DNA from: a virus | Virus record (IMG/VR): IMGVR_UViG_3300048904_000313 | Coordinates: 43,551 to 107,550 of that record | Length of the DNA: 64,000 nucleotides | Strand: one strand, 5' to 3' | In this document: positions 52,841 through 60,813 of the stretch, piece after piece | Numbering within the stretch: position 1 is the first letter of the stretch | Layout: each line of letters begins with the position of its first letter | Position numbers and translations under genes: made by a program | Notes under the pieces: generated by a model | Told to the model about the DNA's origin: nothing | Databases searched by the model: none | Seen by the model: the letters and a program-made list of their open reading frames with translations, nothing else

Positions 52841-53599
52841 GTGACCAGCATCAGCACCACGAGTGACGTGACCGTCACTCTCGTGCATGAGGACGCCGCG
52901 GACCTTCACGTGGTTCACGCTGCCAGGGTCAGCACCCTGGGTGAACACGTCATGGGGAAGCTCGAGGACCTCGGTCTGATCACCTCAGAGCAGTGGCGCA
53001 CGAGGGAGATGGCTGACCGAGACAAGGGTCTCATCGGCTTCCTGATGCGCGATCACCACGGCACCCCCTTCGAGCACAACTCCCTTACCTTCATGGTGAA
53101 GGCGCCGATCTTCATCGCCAGGGAGTTCATGCGGCACCGCGCGGGGTGGTCCTACAACGAGGAGAGCGGCCGCTACCGCGAGTTGCAGCCGAGCTTCTAC
53201 GTTCCGGGACCCGAGCGAAAGCTCGTCCAGGTCGGCAAGCCGGGCGCGTATCAGTTCCTGGCTGGGACCGACGACCAGGCACGCATCGTGAACAACGCGG
53301 TGACGTACGCCTACGAGAAGGCGTGGAGCATGTACAAGCTGATGCTCAACGAGGGCGTGGCACGCGAGGTCGCTCGCGTGGTGCTTCCCGTGGGCCTCTT
53401 CACCACGTTCTACGCCACCTGCAACGCCCGCAGCCTGATGCACTTCCTCTCGCTGCGGACTCAGGACGAGCGCGCGAAGACGATCTCGTTCCCCCAGTGG
53501 GAGATCGAGCTCGTGGCGGGTCAGATGGAGAAGCTGTGGGCGGACGTCATGCCCGTCACGTACGCCGCGTTCAACGAGCACGGACGATGCGCGCCGTAA
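52841..53599 (+). CDS. thyX: flavin-dependent thymidylate synthase
   Basis: 252 residues from a GTG at 52841. It makes dTMP from dUMP using methylene-tetrahydrofolate and FAD/NADPH. The ThyX signature is present: FMRHRAGWSYNEESGRY, RHR at 98-100 with Ser104 and Ser109, plus the C-terminal ARSLMHFLSLRTQDERA helix. A phage copy raises thymidine supply for replication. Length is typical of phage and actinobacterial ThyX. Confidence 0.95.
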   Translation: MTSISTTSDVTVTLVHEDAADLHVVHAARVSTLGEHVMGKLEDLGLITSEQWRTREMADRDKGLIGFLMRDHHGTPFEHNSLTFMVKAPIFIAREFMRHRAGWSYNEESGRYRELQPSFYVPGPERKLVQVGKPGAYQFLAGTDDQARIVNNAVTYAYEKAWSMYKLMLNEGVAREVARVVLPVGLFTTFYATCNARSLMHFLSLRTQDERAKTISFPQWEIELVAGQMEKLWADVMPVTYAAFNEHGRCAP

Positions 53600-53724
53600 G
53601 GGCGGCTCTCCGCACCGCGTTGCGGTGGACGGGCTACGTAGTGTGCTGGCTGGGCGTGCTCATCGTGATCGCCTGGTTCGGCCTCGCCGTCTTCGGCTGG
53701 GGCACCGTCGCCAACTGGTGGTAG
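53587..53724 (+). CDS. 45-residue membrane peptide
   Basis: ATG at 53587 overlapping the ThyX end by 13 bases. MRAVRAALRTALRWTGYVVC then WLGVLIVIAWFGLAVFGWGT: basic N-terminus and one membrane span. Unknown function. Confidence 0.5.
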   Translation: MRAVRAALRTALRWTGYVVCWLGVLIVIAWFGLAVFGWGTVANWW

Positions 53725-53727
53725 ACG

Positions 53728-53829
53728 ATGCCCTGCCCGAACTGCGGCAAGAGCATGGCCCTCTGGGTCAACGAGACGGGCACCCAGGTATGGGTGTGCC
53801 AAGGATGCAGCTACCAGCAGGTAGCTTGA
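53728..53829 (+). CDS. 33-residue zinc ribbon
   Basis: MPCPNCGKSMALWVNETGTQ then VWVCQGCSYQQVA: two CxxC pairs 20 residues apart, a minimal zinc ribbon. Three bases after the previous stop and 21 before the vWA gene. Real-looking codon use. Confidence 0.55.
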   Translation: MPCPNCGKSMALWVNETGTQVWVCQGCSYQQVA

Positions 53830-53850
53830 CGACGACAGGAAGAGACTGAA

Positions 53851-54927
53851 GTGGCTGGGACCAGCAACAAGATCAGCAACAAGATCAACCACGTGGCGAT
53901 CCTCATGGACGCGTCCTCGTCCATGAGCAGCTACAGCCGCACCATCGTCCAGGTGGTGGACGGCCTGGTGAAGACGCTGGCCGAGGAGTCGGTCAAGTTC
54001 GACCAGGAGACCCGCGTCACCATCTACACCTACTCCAGCCCGAGCGGCTGGAGCACCCACGACGCGATCAAGAACGTCGTGTTCGACAAGGACGCCATGC
54101 GCCTGCCGTCCCTGGCTGGCCACTACTCGCCGGGCGGCATGACCGCTCTCATCGACGCCACCTGGCAGTCCATCGACGACCTGGAGAAGACCGCTCAGCT
54201 GTACGGCGAGCACTCCTTCGTCGTCTACAACGTCACCGACGGCGCGGAGAACGCCTCCCAGCACTCCAAGACCGAGCTCCGCAACCGCCTCACCCAGCTG
54301 CCGGACAACTGGACGATGGCCGCCCTGGTGCCGAACGAGCAGGGCGCCACGTACGCCCGCGACATGGGCTTCCCGGGCGGCAACATCGCGATCTGGGACG
54401 CCACCTCGACCGCCGGCGTGGAGAAGATGGGGCAGACGCTGCGCGCCTCCACCACCTCGTTCATGGACACCCGCGCCAAGACCGGCGCCCGCTCCACCAC
54501 GTCGCTCTTCGCGCCGCAGATGGACAAGGTCGACGAGGCCGCGCTGAAGAAGGCGGGCCTCAAGCCGCTCGACCCGTCCAAGTACGTGCTGATCCCCGTC
54601 ACCGGAGAGATCCGCATCGATGAGTTCGTCAAGCAGTGCACCACGAACTACGTCGTCGGCAAGGGCTATTACCAGCTCACCGGTGGCCGCAAGCCGAAGG
54701 GCAAGCGCGGCATCATCGTCCAGGGCAACAAGTCCATCGCGGTGCTGAACAAGAAGACGAACGAGGTCTTCGTCGGCGACGAGGCGCGCAAGCTCGTCGG
54801 CCTGCCGAAGGAGAACGTCACCGTGGACCCGACGGACACCAAGGGGGACTACATCCTCTACGTCCAGTCCACCTCGCTGAACCGGGTCCTCGGCCCGATC
54901 GGCACCAAGTTCCTGCTCATGCACTAG
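53851..54927 (+). CDS. stand-alone vWA domain protein
   Basis: 358 residues. Residues about 13-190 are a von Willebrand A fold with MIDAS motif HVAILMDASSSMSS, a Thr at SPGGMTALIDATW and Asp in VVYNVTDGAENAS. The C-terminal part (TGEIRIDEFVKQCTTNYVVG; GYYQLTGGRKPKGKRGIIVQ) is beta-rich with a Lys/Arg patch. vWA proteins mediate metal-dependent protein contacts; whether it pairs with the Ro60 vWA or a tail component is not known. Expressed opposite to Ro60. Confidence 0.8.
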   Translation: MAGTSNKISNKINHVAILMDASSSMSSYSRTIVQVVDGLVKTLAEESVKFDQETRVTIYTYSSPSGWSTHDAIKNVVFDKDAMRLPSLAGHYSPGGMTALIDATWQSIDDLEKTAQLYGEHSFVVYNVTDGAENASQHSKTELRNRLTQLPDNWTMAALVPNEQGATYARDMGFPGGNIAIWDATSTAGVEKMGQTLRASTTSFMDTRAKTGARSTTSLFAPQMDKVDEAALKKAGLKPLDPSKYVLIPVTGEIRIDEFVKQCTTNYVVGKGYYQLTGGRKPKGKRGIIVQGNKSIAVLNKKTNEVFVGDEARKLVGLPKENVTVDPTDTKGDYILYVQSTSLNRVLGPIGTKFLLMH

Positions 54928-55006
54928 GAGGTCGGTTGCTCGACCCTCAGCCGTCTCACCCTGACCGACTTCAGCCCTGAGGAGGGGCTGGTCGGAAAGG
55001 GTCGAG

Positions 55007-55168
55007 ATGACCAAGCACTCGCCGCACAAGCGGTGGAAGGGCTGCTGCATGATGTGCGCGGCGTACATCCGTGGTGATGGCACCGCGCGCCGGCTGCCGT
55101 TCCGTGACCTCAAGAAGATCGGCAAGGTTCGCCGCATCGACAAGCGGGTTCCGCGGGACGACAGCTGA
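55007..55168 (+). CDS. 53-residue basic Cys peptide
   Basis: MTKHSPHKRWKGCCMMCAAY then IRGDGTARRLPFRDLKKIGK: basic, CC..C cluster. Ends just before a hairpin. Unknown function; nucleic-acid contact plausible. Confidence 0.5.
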   Translation: MTKHSPHKRWKGCCMMCAAYIRGDGTARRLPFRDLKKIGKVRRIDKRVPRDDS

Positions 55169-55178
55169 GAAACCCCGT

Positions 55179-55216
55179 CGAGGCAGCTGTACATCAGCTG
55201 CCTCGACTGGTAAGGT
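55179..55216 (+). promoter_or_regulatory. promoter TGTACA-17-TAAGGT with -35 in an 11-bp hairpin loop
   Basis: Stem 55179-55189 / 55195-55205 follows the previous gene. -35 TGTACA at 55188-55193 lies in its loop; -10 TAAGGT at 55211-55216, then GTATCATCAGG as in other promoters here. Terminator and promoter overlap. Confidence 0.6.
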
Positions 55217-55250
55217 AGTATCATCAGGAACGAGGGAAGGGAACGAAGAG

Positions 55251-55526
55251 ATGTCGGACGAGACCTACAACCGAGTCCAGGCGGAGCGAGAGCTCCTCAG
55301 CCGCGTGGACGCCGACCCTCGCGTCATCGCCGCACTGGCGGCGAAGAACGCCTTCTACGACAGCGACGCCGGCCATCACCTCGACGAGGCCGTCCACGGT
55401 CGCACGTCCTGGTCCCTCCTGGACGAGGACATCAAGGACGCCGTGGAGGCGTTCACCTTCAACTACTACCGCACCCGCCGGCAGGTCAAGGCGGAGCTGA
55501 AGGCCGAGATGGAGGCCGCGGAGTGA
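55251..55526 (+). CDS. 91-residue helical protein of unknown function
   Basis: MSDETYNRVQAERELLSRVD ... YYRTRRQVKAELKAEMEAAE, with a strong GGGAACGAAGAG before the ATG. Helical, acidic/basic. Overlaps the macro-domain gene by four bases; may be a partner. Confidence 0.55.
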   Translation: MSDETYNRVQAERELLSRVDADPRVIAALAAKNAFYDSDAGHHLDEAVHGRTSWSLLDEDIKDAVEAFTFNYYRTRRQVKAELKAEMEAAE

Positions 55527-56056
55527 AGAAGATCACCTTCCTCACCGGCGACGCCACGCTCCCCGCGCGTCACGCCGCCGAGAGGCTCCTGATCGCTCAC
55601 GTCGTCAACGACGAGGGCAAGTGGGGCCGCGGGTTCGTCAAGGAGCTCTCCAAGCGTGACCCGCGTCCCGAGGCGGAGTACCGCGACTGGCACGCCAAGG
55701 CCAGCCTCGCGCGTCGGTCCATCCTGGGTCACGTCCAGGTTGTGCCGTACTCCCCGCTCGGGCCGCGGAGCAGCAGCTTCAACACCTGGGTGGCCAACAT
55801 GTGCGCTCAGCGAGGCTGGCGACGCGGTGAGGGCGACCCGCAGGCGCTGGACGAGCACTCGCTCACCTGGTGCCTGCGAGACGTGGCTCGCTGGGTCAAC
55901 CAGCACCAGTACGACCGCGTCGTGATGCCGCGCATCGGTGCCGGGCTCGGCGGCGCCGCGTGGGCGGACGTGCGGAAGATCATCGAAGCCGAGCTCTGCG
56001 AGCAAGACGTCCACGTGACGGTCTACTCGCTGCCGTGGGAAACCTGGGAGGACTGA
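55523..56056 (+). CDS. macro domain protein (ADP-ribose binding)
   Basis: 177 residues, a single macro fold. ITFLTGDATLPARHAAERLL, IAHVVNDEGKWGRGFVKELS and VVMPRIGAGLGGAAWADVRK match the ligand-binding loops of ADP-ribose/ADP-ribose-1''-phosphate macro domains. Family enzymes remove ADP-ribose from proteins or process ADP-ribose-1''-phosphate, a product of tRNA-splicing-type RNA repair. In a phage it may counter host ADP-ribosylation defence or help RNA repair. Fold call is firm; substrate is not. Confidence 0.85.
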   Translation: MKKITFLTGDATLPARHAAERLLIAHVVNDEGKWGRGFVKELSKRDPRPEAEYRDWHAKASLARRSILGHVQVVPYSPLGPRSSSFNTWVANMCAQRGWRRGEGDPQALDEHSLTWCLRDVARWVNQHQYDRVVMPRIGAGLGGAAWADVRKIIEAELCEQDVHVTVYSLPWETWED

Positions 56057-56059
56057 GAG

Positions 56060-56266
56060 ATGCCCATCGAGACGTACACCGCCACCTCGAAGCTGGAGGG
56101 CGCGACGTACACGGTCACGATCGACAAGGTGCGCGTGAACGGGAAGAACCTCGAGGGAACCGGCACCACTCGAGACGCCGCCGCGTTCCAGGCGAAGCGG
56201 GCGCTGGCCAACCACCTGCGCGTGTACATGCACGAGCTCGCCCTCATCGTGGACGGCGGTCACTGA
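56060..56266 (+). CDS. 68-residue protein of unknown function
   Basis: MPIETYTATSKLEGATYTVT then IDKVRVNGKNLEGTGTTRDA and a helix (AAFQAKRALANHLRVYMHE): beta-beta-beta-alpha, which resembles a small dsRBD-like or sandwich fold. Three bases after the macro gene. Confidence 0.55.
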   Translation: MPIETYTATSKLEGATYTVTIDKVRVNGKNLEGTGTTRDAAAFQAKRALANHLRVYMHELALIVDGGH

Positions 56267-56548
56267 GTGACGCTCGACCGCCCGTGGCCCTGGGCCCTGG
56301 ACGCCGCTCGCCGGCGCTACCACGTCGGAGACGTGGTGGTGACCGGCAAGGCGTCCTGGTTCGGGCCAGGCATCCGCGGCGAGGTGACGGAGATCACCCT
56401 CGGCATGGTGACCCTGCGCACTGAGCTCCCGGCGGCACCTCAGCTGCGAGTCCGTCCCTACCACGTCCTCGTGGCGGAGCGCCGCACCGGCGTCCGCCAC
56501 GAGGCCCGGAAGCTGTATCGGAAGGTCAAGGAGAGGAAGAAGCAGTGA
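56267..56548 (+). CDS. 93-residue protein of unknown function
   Basis: GTG start overlapping the previous stop. Contains YHVGDVVVTGKASWFGPGIR, SH3-like beta strands, and a basic end (ARKLYRKVKERKKQ). Overlaps the LuxR-type gene by four bases. Confidence 0.5.
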   Translation: MTLDRPWPWALDAARRRYHVGDVVVTGKASWFGPGIRGEVTEITLGMVTLRTELPAAPQLRVRPYHVLVAERRTGVRHEARKLYRKVKERKKQ

Positions 56549-56877
56549 AGCACCCCGTCGAACGCGCCGACGTCAAGAGTCGCCCCAAGCTGGACGAGCT
56601 GGACGTCAAGACGCTGAGGCTCATCGCCGGTGGCGCCACGAACCAGGCCATCGCGCAGGAGAACGGCGTCTCCACGGCCACGACCGGCCGGCGACTGACC
56701 GCTCTCTTCGAGAAGATGGGCGCGAAGGACCGTACCCATGCCACGATGATCGCCGTGGCAGCCAGGGTCATCCAGGTGAGCGACGTCGCCCTGCCCACCT
56801 GGGTCAAGGTGGAGATGAACGCCCTCGTGGAGCCCCTTCGAGTCGTCGTGGAGTCGCCTCGTGTCCTCGACGTCTGA
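56545..56877 (+). CDS. LuxR/GerE-type helix-turn-helix regulator
   Basis: 110 residues. LDVKTLRLIAGGATNQAIAQ, then ENGVSTATTGRRLTALFEKM and GAKDRTHATMIAVAARV follow the LuxR C-terminal DNA-binding pattern (gATNqeIA...vs..Tv......KlGa..R..A). No input domain, so a stand-alone DNA-binding factor, possibly controlling phage promoters. Confidence 0.8.
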   Translation: MKHPVERADVKSRPKLDELDVKTLRLIAGGATNQAIAQENGVSTATTGRRLTALFEKMGAKDRTHATMIAVAARVIQVSDVALPTWVKVEMNALVEPLRVVVESPRVLDV

Positions 56878-57163
56878 CACGTTCCGCGACGCCGTCGGCC
56901 AGCTCGGCTCCGTGGGTGACCTGGTGGGCGGCGTCCGTCTCGGCCAGTACGCCTACACCGTGGGTGGCCAGGTCGTGAAGGTCGGCACCCAGGGCGCCCG
57001 CGTCAAGGTGCGCGTGGCTCTGGTGACCGACACCGGTGACCACGCGCATCGCTCCAGCACCTACGGCGAGGCCAGTCGGCCCAAGCTCGGTGACGAGGTC
57101 TGGATCTACCGTGAGCGCGTCTTCAAGGTGGACGCGCTCTTCGTTGAGGAGGAAAACCCGTGA
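56861..57163 (+). CDS. 100-residue protein of unknown function
   Basis: GTG start overlapping the regulator by 17 bases. MSSTSDTFRDAVGQLGSVGD, then GQYAYTVGGQVVKVGTQGAR: beta-rich. Coupled to the next gene by a four-base overlap. Not recognised. Confidence 0.5.
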   Translation: MSSTSDTFRDAVGQLGSVGDLVGGVRLGQYAYTVGGQVVKVGTQGARVKVRVALVTDTGDHAHRSSTYGEASRPKLGDEVWIYRERVFKVDALFVEEENP

Positions 57164-58410
57164 GTGAACTCGCCTGTGGTGGCTGCGGTCGCTTCGAGTG
57201 CGACGCGTGTCGTCAGGCGTACTTCCGCCGCATCACCGAGATGGCCAGCTCCACCGCTGAGCAGGTCGTCACCGGCCTGAAGGGCCTCGCGACCGCCTTC
57301 GTGGCCGGCCTGCAGGAGGGCGGCGTGGACTGGACGCACCTCCAGGGCGCCATGAGGGTCGAGAAGCCCGAGAAGGGCCCCGACCTCGACCCGCGGTGGT
57401 GCTGCAACGGCAACGCGGAGACCTGCGCGCTCTGCGTGGACCCCAACCCGCCATACCCGTTCCTCTGTCCCGGTCACGAGGACCTCCCCTCGAACCGCAA
57501 GACGGTGCTCGCAGCGGCCGCGGCGATGGGCAAGACCGCCGTTCACGACGCGATGGACCGGCTTCGGGCCCACGACGCGGCCAAGAACACCGCCGAGGTC
57601 AAGAGGGTCGTCGCGGACACGAACACGGACTGCAACGGGTACTGCGAGGCCCCGCATGAGTCGATCCAGGAGGAGGAAGCCTGCGAACGGCTCCGAGAGG
57701 CAGCCAAGCGGCGGCGAGAGGTGATCGTTCAGGCCGAGGGGGACGAACCCCTGGACCGGGAGGCGCTGCGGGCTCTCGTCAGCCGAGAGGTCCTCGCAAC
57801 GGCCATCGAGCGGGTCGAGCGGGAGTGGATCTGCTGCAACCCCGTCCAGGTGGACCACGACCTCTGCAAGCAGGGCGAGGCGGCGCTGCGAATGGTGACG
57901 GCACTCCTCAGGGACGACGAGGAGCGGTTCCCAGCTCGCTCGGACGTCCTCGACGTGATCATGCGGTTCGTGCTGGGCGCGGACGCCTCGCCGGCAGCCA
58001 CGTCGGTGCTGTCGGAGGCCGAGCTGCGGGAGCTGTACTTCAAGAGCCTGATGAGCGGCTACAAGGCCGCCAACGCCCACGCCGGCGCGGAGACGGTCCA
58101 CAAGCTGGTGGACGCGGTCCTCACGACCCGCGACCGAGAGCTGCGGCGGACCAGGCAGCGGCTGCTCCTGGCCGCGGACCACCACAAGCGGGCCGTTCTC
58201 GCTGAGATGGGGCCGGCGGTGAACCTCGGCGCGGTGCGAAACCGCGCCAAGCTGGAGGGCCGTCTGGAGATGCTGGACGAGGTGCGGGCGATGATGCGAG
58301 CGGAGTGCACGTCGCCGTTCGAGTCCATCGCCTACAACAACCCCTTCGTGTGGCTGCGGAAGAAGACCGCGGAGACGAAGAAGGCACTGGACGAGCGCTC
58401 AAGCGACTGA
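57160..58410 (+). CDS. 416-residue Cys-rich helical protein of unknown function
   Basis: The N-terminus holds CGGCGRFECDACRQAYF, and then CCNGNAETCALCVDPNPPYP ... CPGHEDLP: at least ten Cys in the first 110 residues in ribbon-like spacings. The rest is helical and charged (REVLATAIERVEREWICCNP; RLEMLDEVRAMMRAECTSPF). It is the longest unrecognised plus-strand gene, ending 1 base before a promoter. DNA or RNA transaction role possible. Confidence 0.55.
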   Translation: MSELACGGCGRFECDACRQAYFRRITEMASSTAEQVVTGLKGLATAFVAGLQEGGVDWTHLQGAMRVEKPEKGPDLDPRWCCNGNAETCALCVDPNPPYPFLCPGHEDLPSNRKTVLAAAAAMGKTAVHDAMDRLRAHDAAKNTAEVKRVVADTNTDCNGYCEAPHESIQEEEACERLREAAKRRREVIVQAEGDEPLDREALRALVSREVLATAIERVEREWICCNPVQVDHDLCKQGEAALRMVTALLRDDEERFPARSDVLDVIMRFVLGADASPAATSVLSEAELRELYFKSLMSGYKAANAHAGAETVHKLVDAVLTTRDRELRRTRQRLLLAADHHKRAVLAEMGPAVNLGAVRNRAKLEGRLEMLDEVRAMMRAECTSPFESIAYNNPFVWLRKKTAETKKALDERSSD

Positions 58411-58416
58411 TATGGT
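58388..58416 (+). promoter_or_regulatory. promoter TGGACG-17-TATGGT
   Basis: -35 TGGACG at 58388-58393 inside the end of the previous gene, 17 bp, -10 TATGGT at 58411-58416, followed by TGTATCAACAG. Drives the winged-helix and small-gene run. Confidence 0.7.
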
Positions 58417-58463
58417 TGTATCAACAGCCCGGGGAACCGGGCGCACAGGAACGGAGGACCAGG

Positions 58464-58760
58464 ATGGGACGCGGACGAGACTGGCGAGGCCAGGAGCCCA
58501 CCCCGCAGGCGAGGCGGTGCCTCAACGCCCTTCGGGACGGGGAGCAGCCCAGCGCGCGGGTGGCCGTCAGCGCCGGCCTGACGCAGGCCAACGCGATCTC
58601 CACCCTCAAGCGCCTCGAGGGCGACGGGCTCGTCTCGTCGCGCCTCGAGACCACGGCGGAGCACCGCAACCGGGAGAAGGACCCCGGCAACGCGTTCAAG
58701 GGCCCTCGCCGGCAGCTGTGGAAGCTGACGGCGGACGGTCGAGCGGTGGTGAACGGCTGA
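58464..58760 (+). CDS. winged-helix regulator, copy 1
   Basis: 98 residues. ARVAVSAGLTQANAISTLKR then LEGDGLVSSRLETTAEHRNR and GPRRQLWKLTADGRAVVNG follow a PadR/MarR-like wing. The EHRxRxK...KGPR ending is shared with the next gene, so the two are paralogues. ATGA-type overlap with it. Confidence 0.7.
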   Translation: MGRGRDWRGQEPTPQARRCLNALRDGEQPSARVAVSAGLTQANAISTLKRLEGDGLVSSRLETTAEHRNREKDPGNAFKGPRRQLWKLTADGRAVVNG

Positions 58761-59065
58761 TGGGGAACCCGGGATGGCGCGGGGTGGTGCTCTCCGGCCC
58801 GCGCCGGAAGATGCTCCGCGCCATGGCGGCCCAGCCGACGCGGAAGTGGACGATCAAGGAGCTCCAGCTGGCCGCCGGCACCGCGGAGGCCACCACCTAC
58901 CAGTCCATGCGGGCCTTTGAGGAGGCCCGGTGGGTGAAGAGTGAGCTGGAGACCGCGGCGGAGCACCGGGCGCGGCAGAAGGGCCCGCACGACCTGAACA
59001 AGGGCCCGAGGCTCACGCGCTGGTTCCTGACGGAGACCGGGCAGCTGGAGGTGAACGCGTTGTGA
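58760..59065 (+). CDS. winged-helix regulator, copy 2
   Basis: 101 residues. KWTIKELQLAAGTAEATTYQ then SMRAFEEARWVKSELETAAE and KGPRLTRWFLTETGQLEVNA: same fold and layout as the previous gene, adjacent by one-base overlap. Tandem duplication of a DNA-binding regulator. Confidence 0.7.
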   Translation: MGNPGWRGVVLSGPRRKMLRAMAAQPTRKWTIKELQLAAGTAEATTYQSMRAFEEARWVKSELETAAEHRARQKGPHDLNKGPRLTRWFLTETGQLEVNAL

Positions 59066-59379
59066 GCGGTGAGACCGCCGAGGACCTCGTCGAGGCGGAG
59101 CTGGAGCGCCTGGCCAGGGCGGAGCTGCTGGCGCGGGAGGAGACTCAGCGGCACCTGACCGCGCTCATCGAGGCGGCGACGGAGGTCAAGGAGGCCCTCA
59201 CCGTCGACACCTCGTTCACCACGATCAGCAGCTCAGTGTTGATCATGAACCGCTCCCTCTCGGAGGCACTGCGCGAGGTCACCAAGTACGACGCCTGGGG
59301 CCTCGCCCGCCGCAACCTGGTCAGGACGAAGCTGAGGCTGGAGAAGCTGAGGGCGAAGCAGGGAGAGGAGACGACGTGA
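59062..59379 (+). CDS. 105-residue helical protein of unknown function
   Basis: MSGETAEDLVEAELERLARA ... AKYD... NLVRTKLRLEKLRAKQG, almost wholly helical. GTG start and four-base overlap with the next gene. Unknown. Confidence 0.5.
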   Translation: MSGETAEDLVEAELERLARAELLAREETQRHLTALIEAATEVKEALTVDTSFTTISSSVLIMNRSLSEALREVTKYDAWGLARRNLVRTKLRLEKLRAKQGEETT

Positions 59380-59720
59380 ACGAGACGGCGCGGGCGGCGG
59401 CAGCTGAGGGGCTGCCGCCCGCCTGGCTTCTGGTCGGGGTCGTTCTCGTCGTGGGGGCGGCGGTCGTTGGCTGGGTTGAGGGGGTGAGCCGGCGGCAGCT
59501 TCGGAAGATGGACTCACTCTGGGCGGCCGCCCGGCGGCACCAGCTCCGCGAGCACGAGGCGCTGATGGCCAAGCTGTCGGCGATGACGCTGGCGGCGACG
59601 GTGAAGGCGACGCCAGCGCGGAAGCCGGTGAAGCCGGCCGACGCGATCACCGTGGAGCTCGAGACGATCAAGCCCGAGCAGCTGCGCGGGGAGTGGAAGG
59701 GAGAGGACGGGGATGGCTAA
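59376..59720 (+). CDS. 114-residue membrane-anchored protein
   Basis: One transmembrane segment (LLVGVVLVVGAAVVGWVEGV) near residue 18-38, then a basic cytosolic helix. No motif. Overlaps the next gene by eight bases. Confidence 0.5.
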   Translation: MNETARAAAAEGLPPAWLLVGVVLVVGAAVVGWVEGVSRRQLRKMDSLWAAARRHQLREHEALMAKLSAMTLAATVKATPARKPVKPADAITVELETIKPEQLRGEWKGEDGDG

Positions 59721-59916
59721 GACCCAGGGCTGCGCGAACGCGACCGTGCACGAGGGCCACGAGTGGCAGGCCGTGATCCGCGGCCGGCGAGGGCGGACGG
59801 AGCCGCGGTGGTGTCCCGGCCGCGTCGAGTGTGGCGCGTGCCAGAAGGCCGTCTTCCGCTCCACCGTCACGACGGTGAACGGCCGGACCGTGTGCCGGGG
59901 TGGCTGCCGGACGTGA
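59713..59916 (+). CDS. 67-residue Cys protein
   Basis: MAKTQGCANATVHEGHEWQA ... CPGRVECGACQKAVFRSTVT with a C-terminal VCRGGC. Possible zinc-binding. Coupled to the next. Confidence 0.5.
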   Translation: MAKTQGCANATVHEGHEWQAVIRGRRGRTEPRWCPGRVECGACQKAVFRSTVTTVNGRTVCRGGCRT

Positions 59917-60059
59917 GCGAGAGCACGGCGAGGGAGACGGGCCGCTGCCAGTGGTGCGCCCGCGAGCGGCCCGTCTCCCTCATGCGGCGCTGGAACGAGC
60001 AGTGGCAGTGCCAGGACTGGGAACGCTGCGCCGCCGTGGCGCGGCGACGGAAGAGCTGA
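59913..60059 (+). CDS. 48-residue CxxC/WxC zinc-ribbon protein, copy 1
   Basis: GTG start overlapping the previous stop. GRCQWCARERPVSLMRRWNE then QWQCQDWERC: same plan as 62329-62487 (C..C, about 18 residues, W.C, five to six residues, C). A tiny metal-binding module with basic ends. Confidence 0.5.
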   Translation: MSESTARETGRCQWCARERPVSLMRRWNEQWQCQDWERCAAVARRRKS

Positions 60060-60072
60060 AAGTGAGAGAGCG

Positions 60073-60597
60073 ATGACTGAGTTCACGCCACCGATGGCGG
60101 CCCCCGGCCAGGTGCTGCCGGAGCGCGTGCAGGTCCGAGGCGGGGCTGACGTCCCGCCGCCGGCGCGGCCCCAGCCGAAGGTGGGGGTGTCCCTACTGGT
60201 CGTCAAGCACGGCCGGGTGCTCCTGGCCCGACGGCAGGGCAGCCACGGCGCGGGGGAGTTCGGCACCCCGGGTGGCGGCCACGAGAACGGGGAGAGCTAC
60301 GAGGAGACCGCCCTGCGGGAGCTGCGCGAGGAGTGTGGCCCGGACTTCCTCGTCACCACGCCGCGCTTCCTCTGCCTCACCAACCTCCGCCGGTACCTCC
60401 CCAAGCACTACGCCGACGTGGGCATGGTCGCGCACTGGATCAGCGGCGACGCGGAGCCGCCCACCGAGGAGGAGCGCGCCAAGCTGCAGAGCGACTGGGG
60501 CTGGTACTCCATGTACGACCTTCCCGCGCCGGTCTTCGGCGCGGTGCGCAACCTCGTTGAGGCGTACCGCACCGGCCGACCGTTCTTCGACGAGTAG
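60073..60597 (+). CDS. Nudix hydrolase
   Basis: 174 residues. Nudix box GGHENGESYEETALREL then REECG is complete (Gx5Ex7REUXEExGU). It hydrolyses nucleoside diphosphates linked to another moiety; substrate cannot be assigned. Position in the small-gene run; may clean the nucleotide pool or affect ADP-ribose/NAD metabolites. Confidence 0.85.
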   Translation: MTEFTPPMAAPGQVLPERVQVRGGADVPPPARPQPKVGVSLLVVKHGRVLLARRQGSHGAGEFGTPGGGHENGESYEETALRELREECGPDFLVTTPRFLCLTNLRRYLPKHYADVGMVAHWISGDAEPPTEEERAKLQSDWGWYSMYDLPAPVFGAVRNLVEAYRTGRPFFDE

Positions 60598-60608
60598 GAA
60601 AGACCGAC

Positions 60609-60791
60609 ATGGCGGCAAAGGCAGCGGCAACGCGGTGCGGGCGACGGACCCTGCACGCCGCTCACGGCGAGTGTGAGGGCCGCGCGGAGTGCGCGGTCTG
60701 TCACGGCGTGGCGTGGACGAGCGACACCGTGGAGATCACGGAGCACCGGGTTCACAACGGCAAGCGTCGGCACCGGCACTGCCAGTTCTGA
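60609..60791 (+). CDS. 60-residue Cys/His protein
   Basis: MAAKAAATRCGRRTLHAAHG then CEGRAECAVCHGVAWTSDTV and a His-rich end. Zinc site likely. No family. Confidence 0.5.
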   Translation: MAAKAAATRCGRRTLHAAHGECEGRAECAVCHGVAWTSDTVEITEHRVHNGKRRHRHCQF

Positions 60792-60813
60792 GAGAGGCGA
60801 GAGAGGCGGAGAG

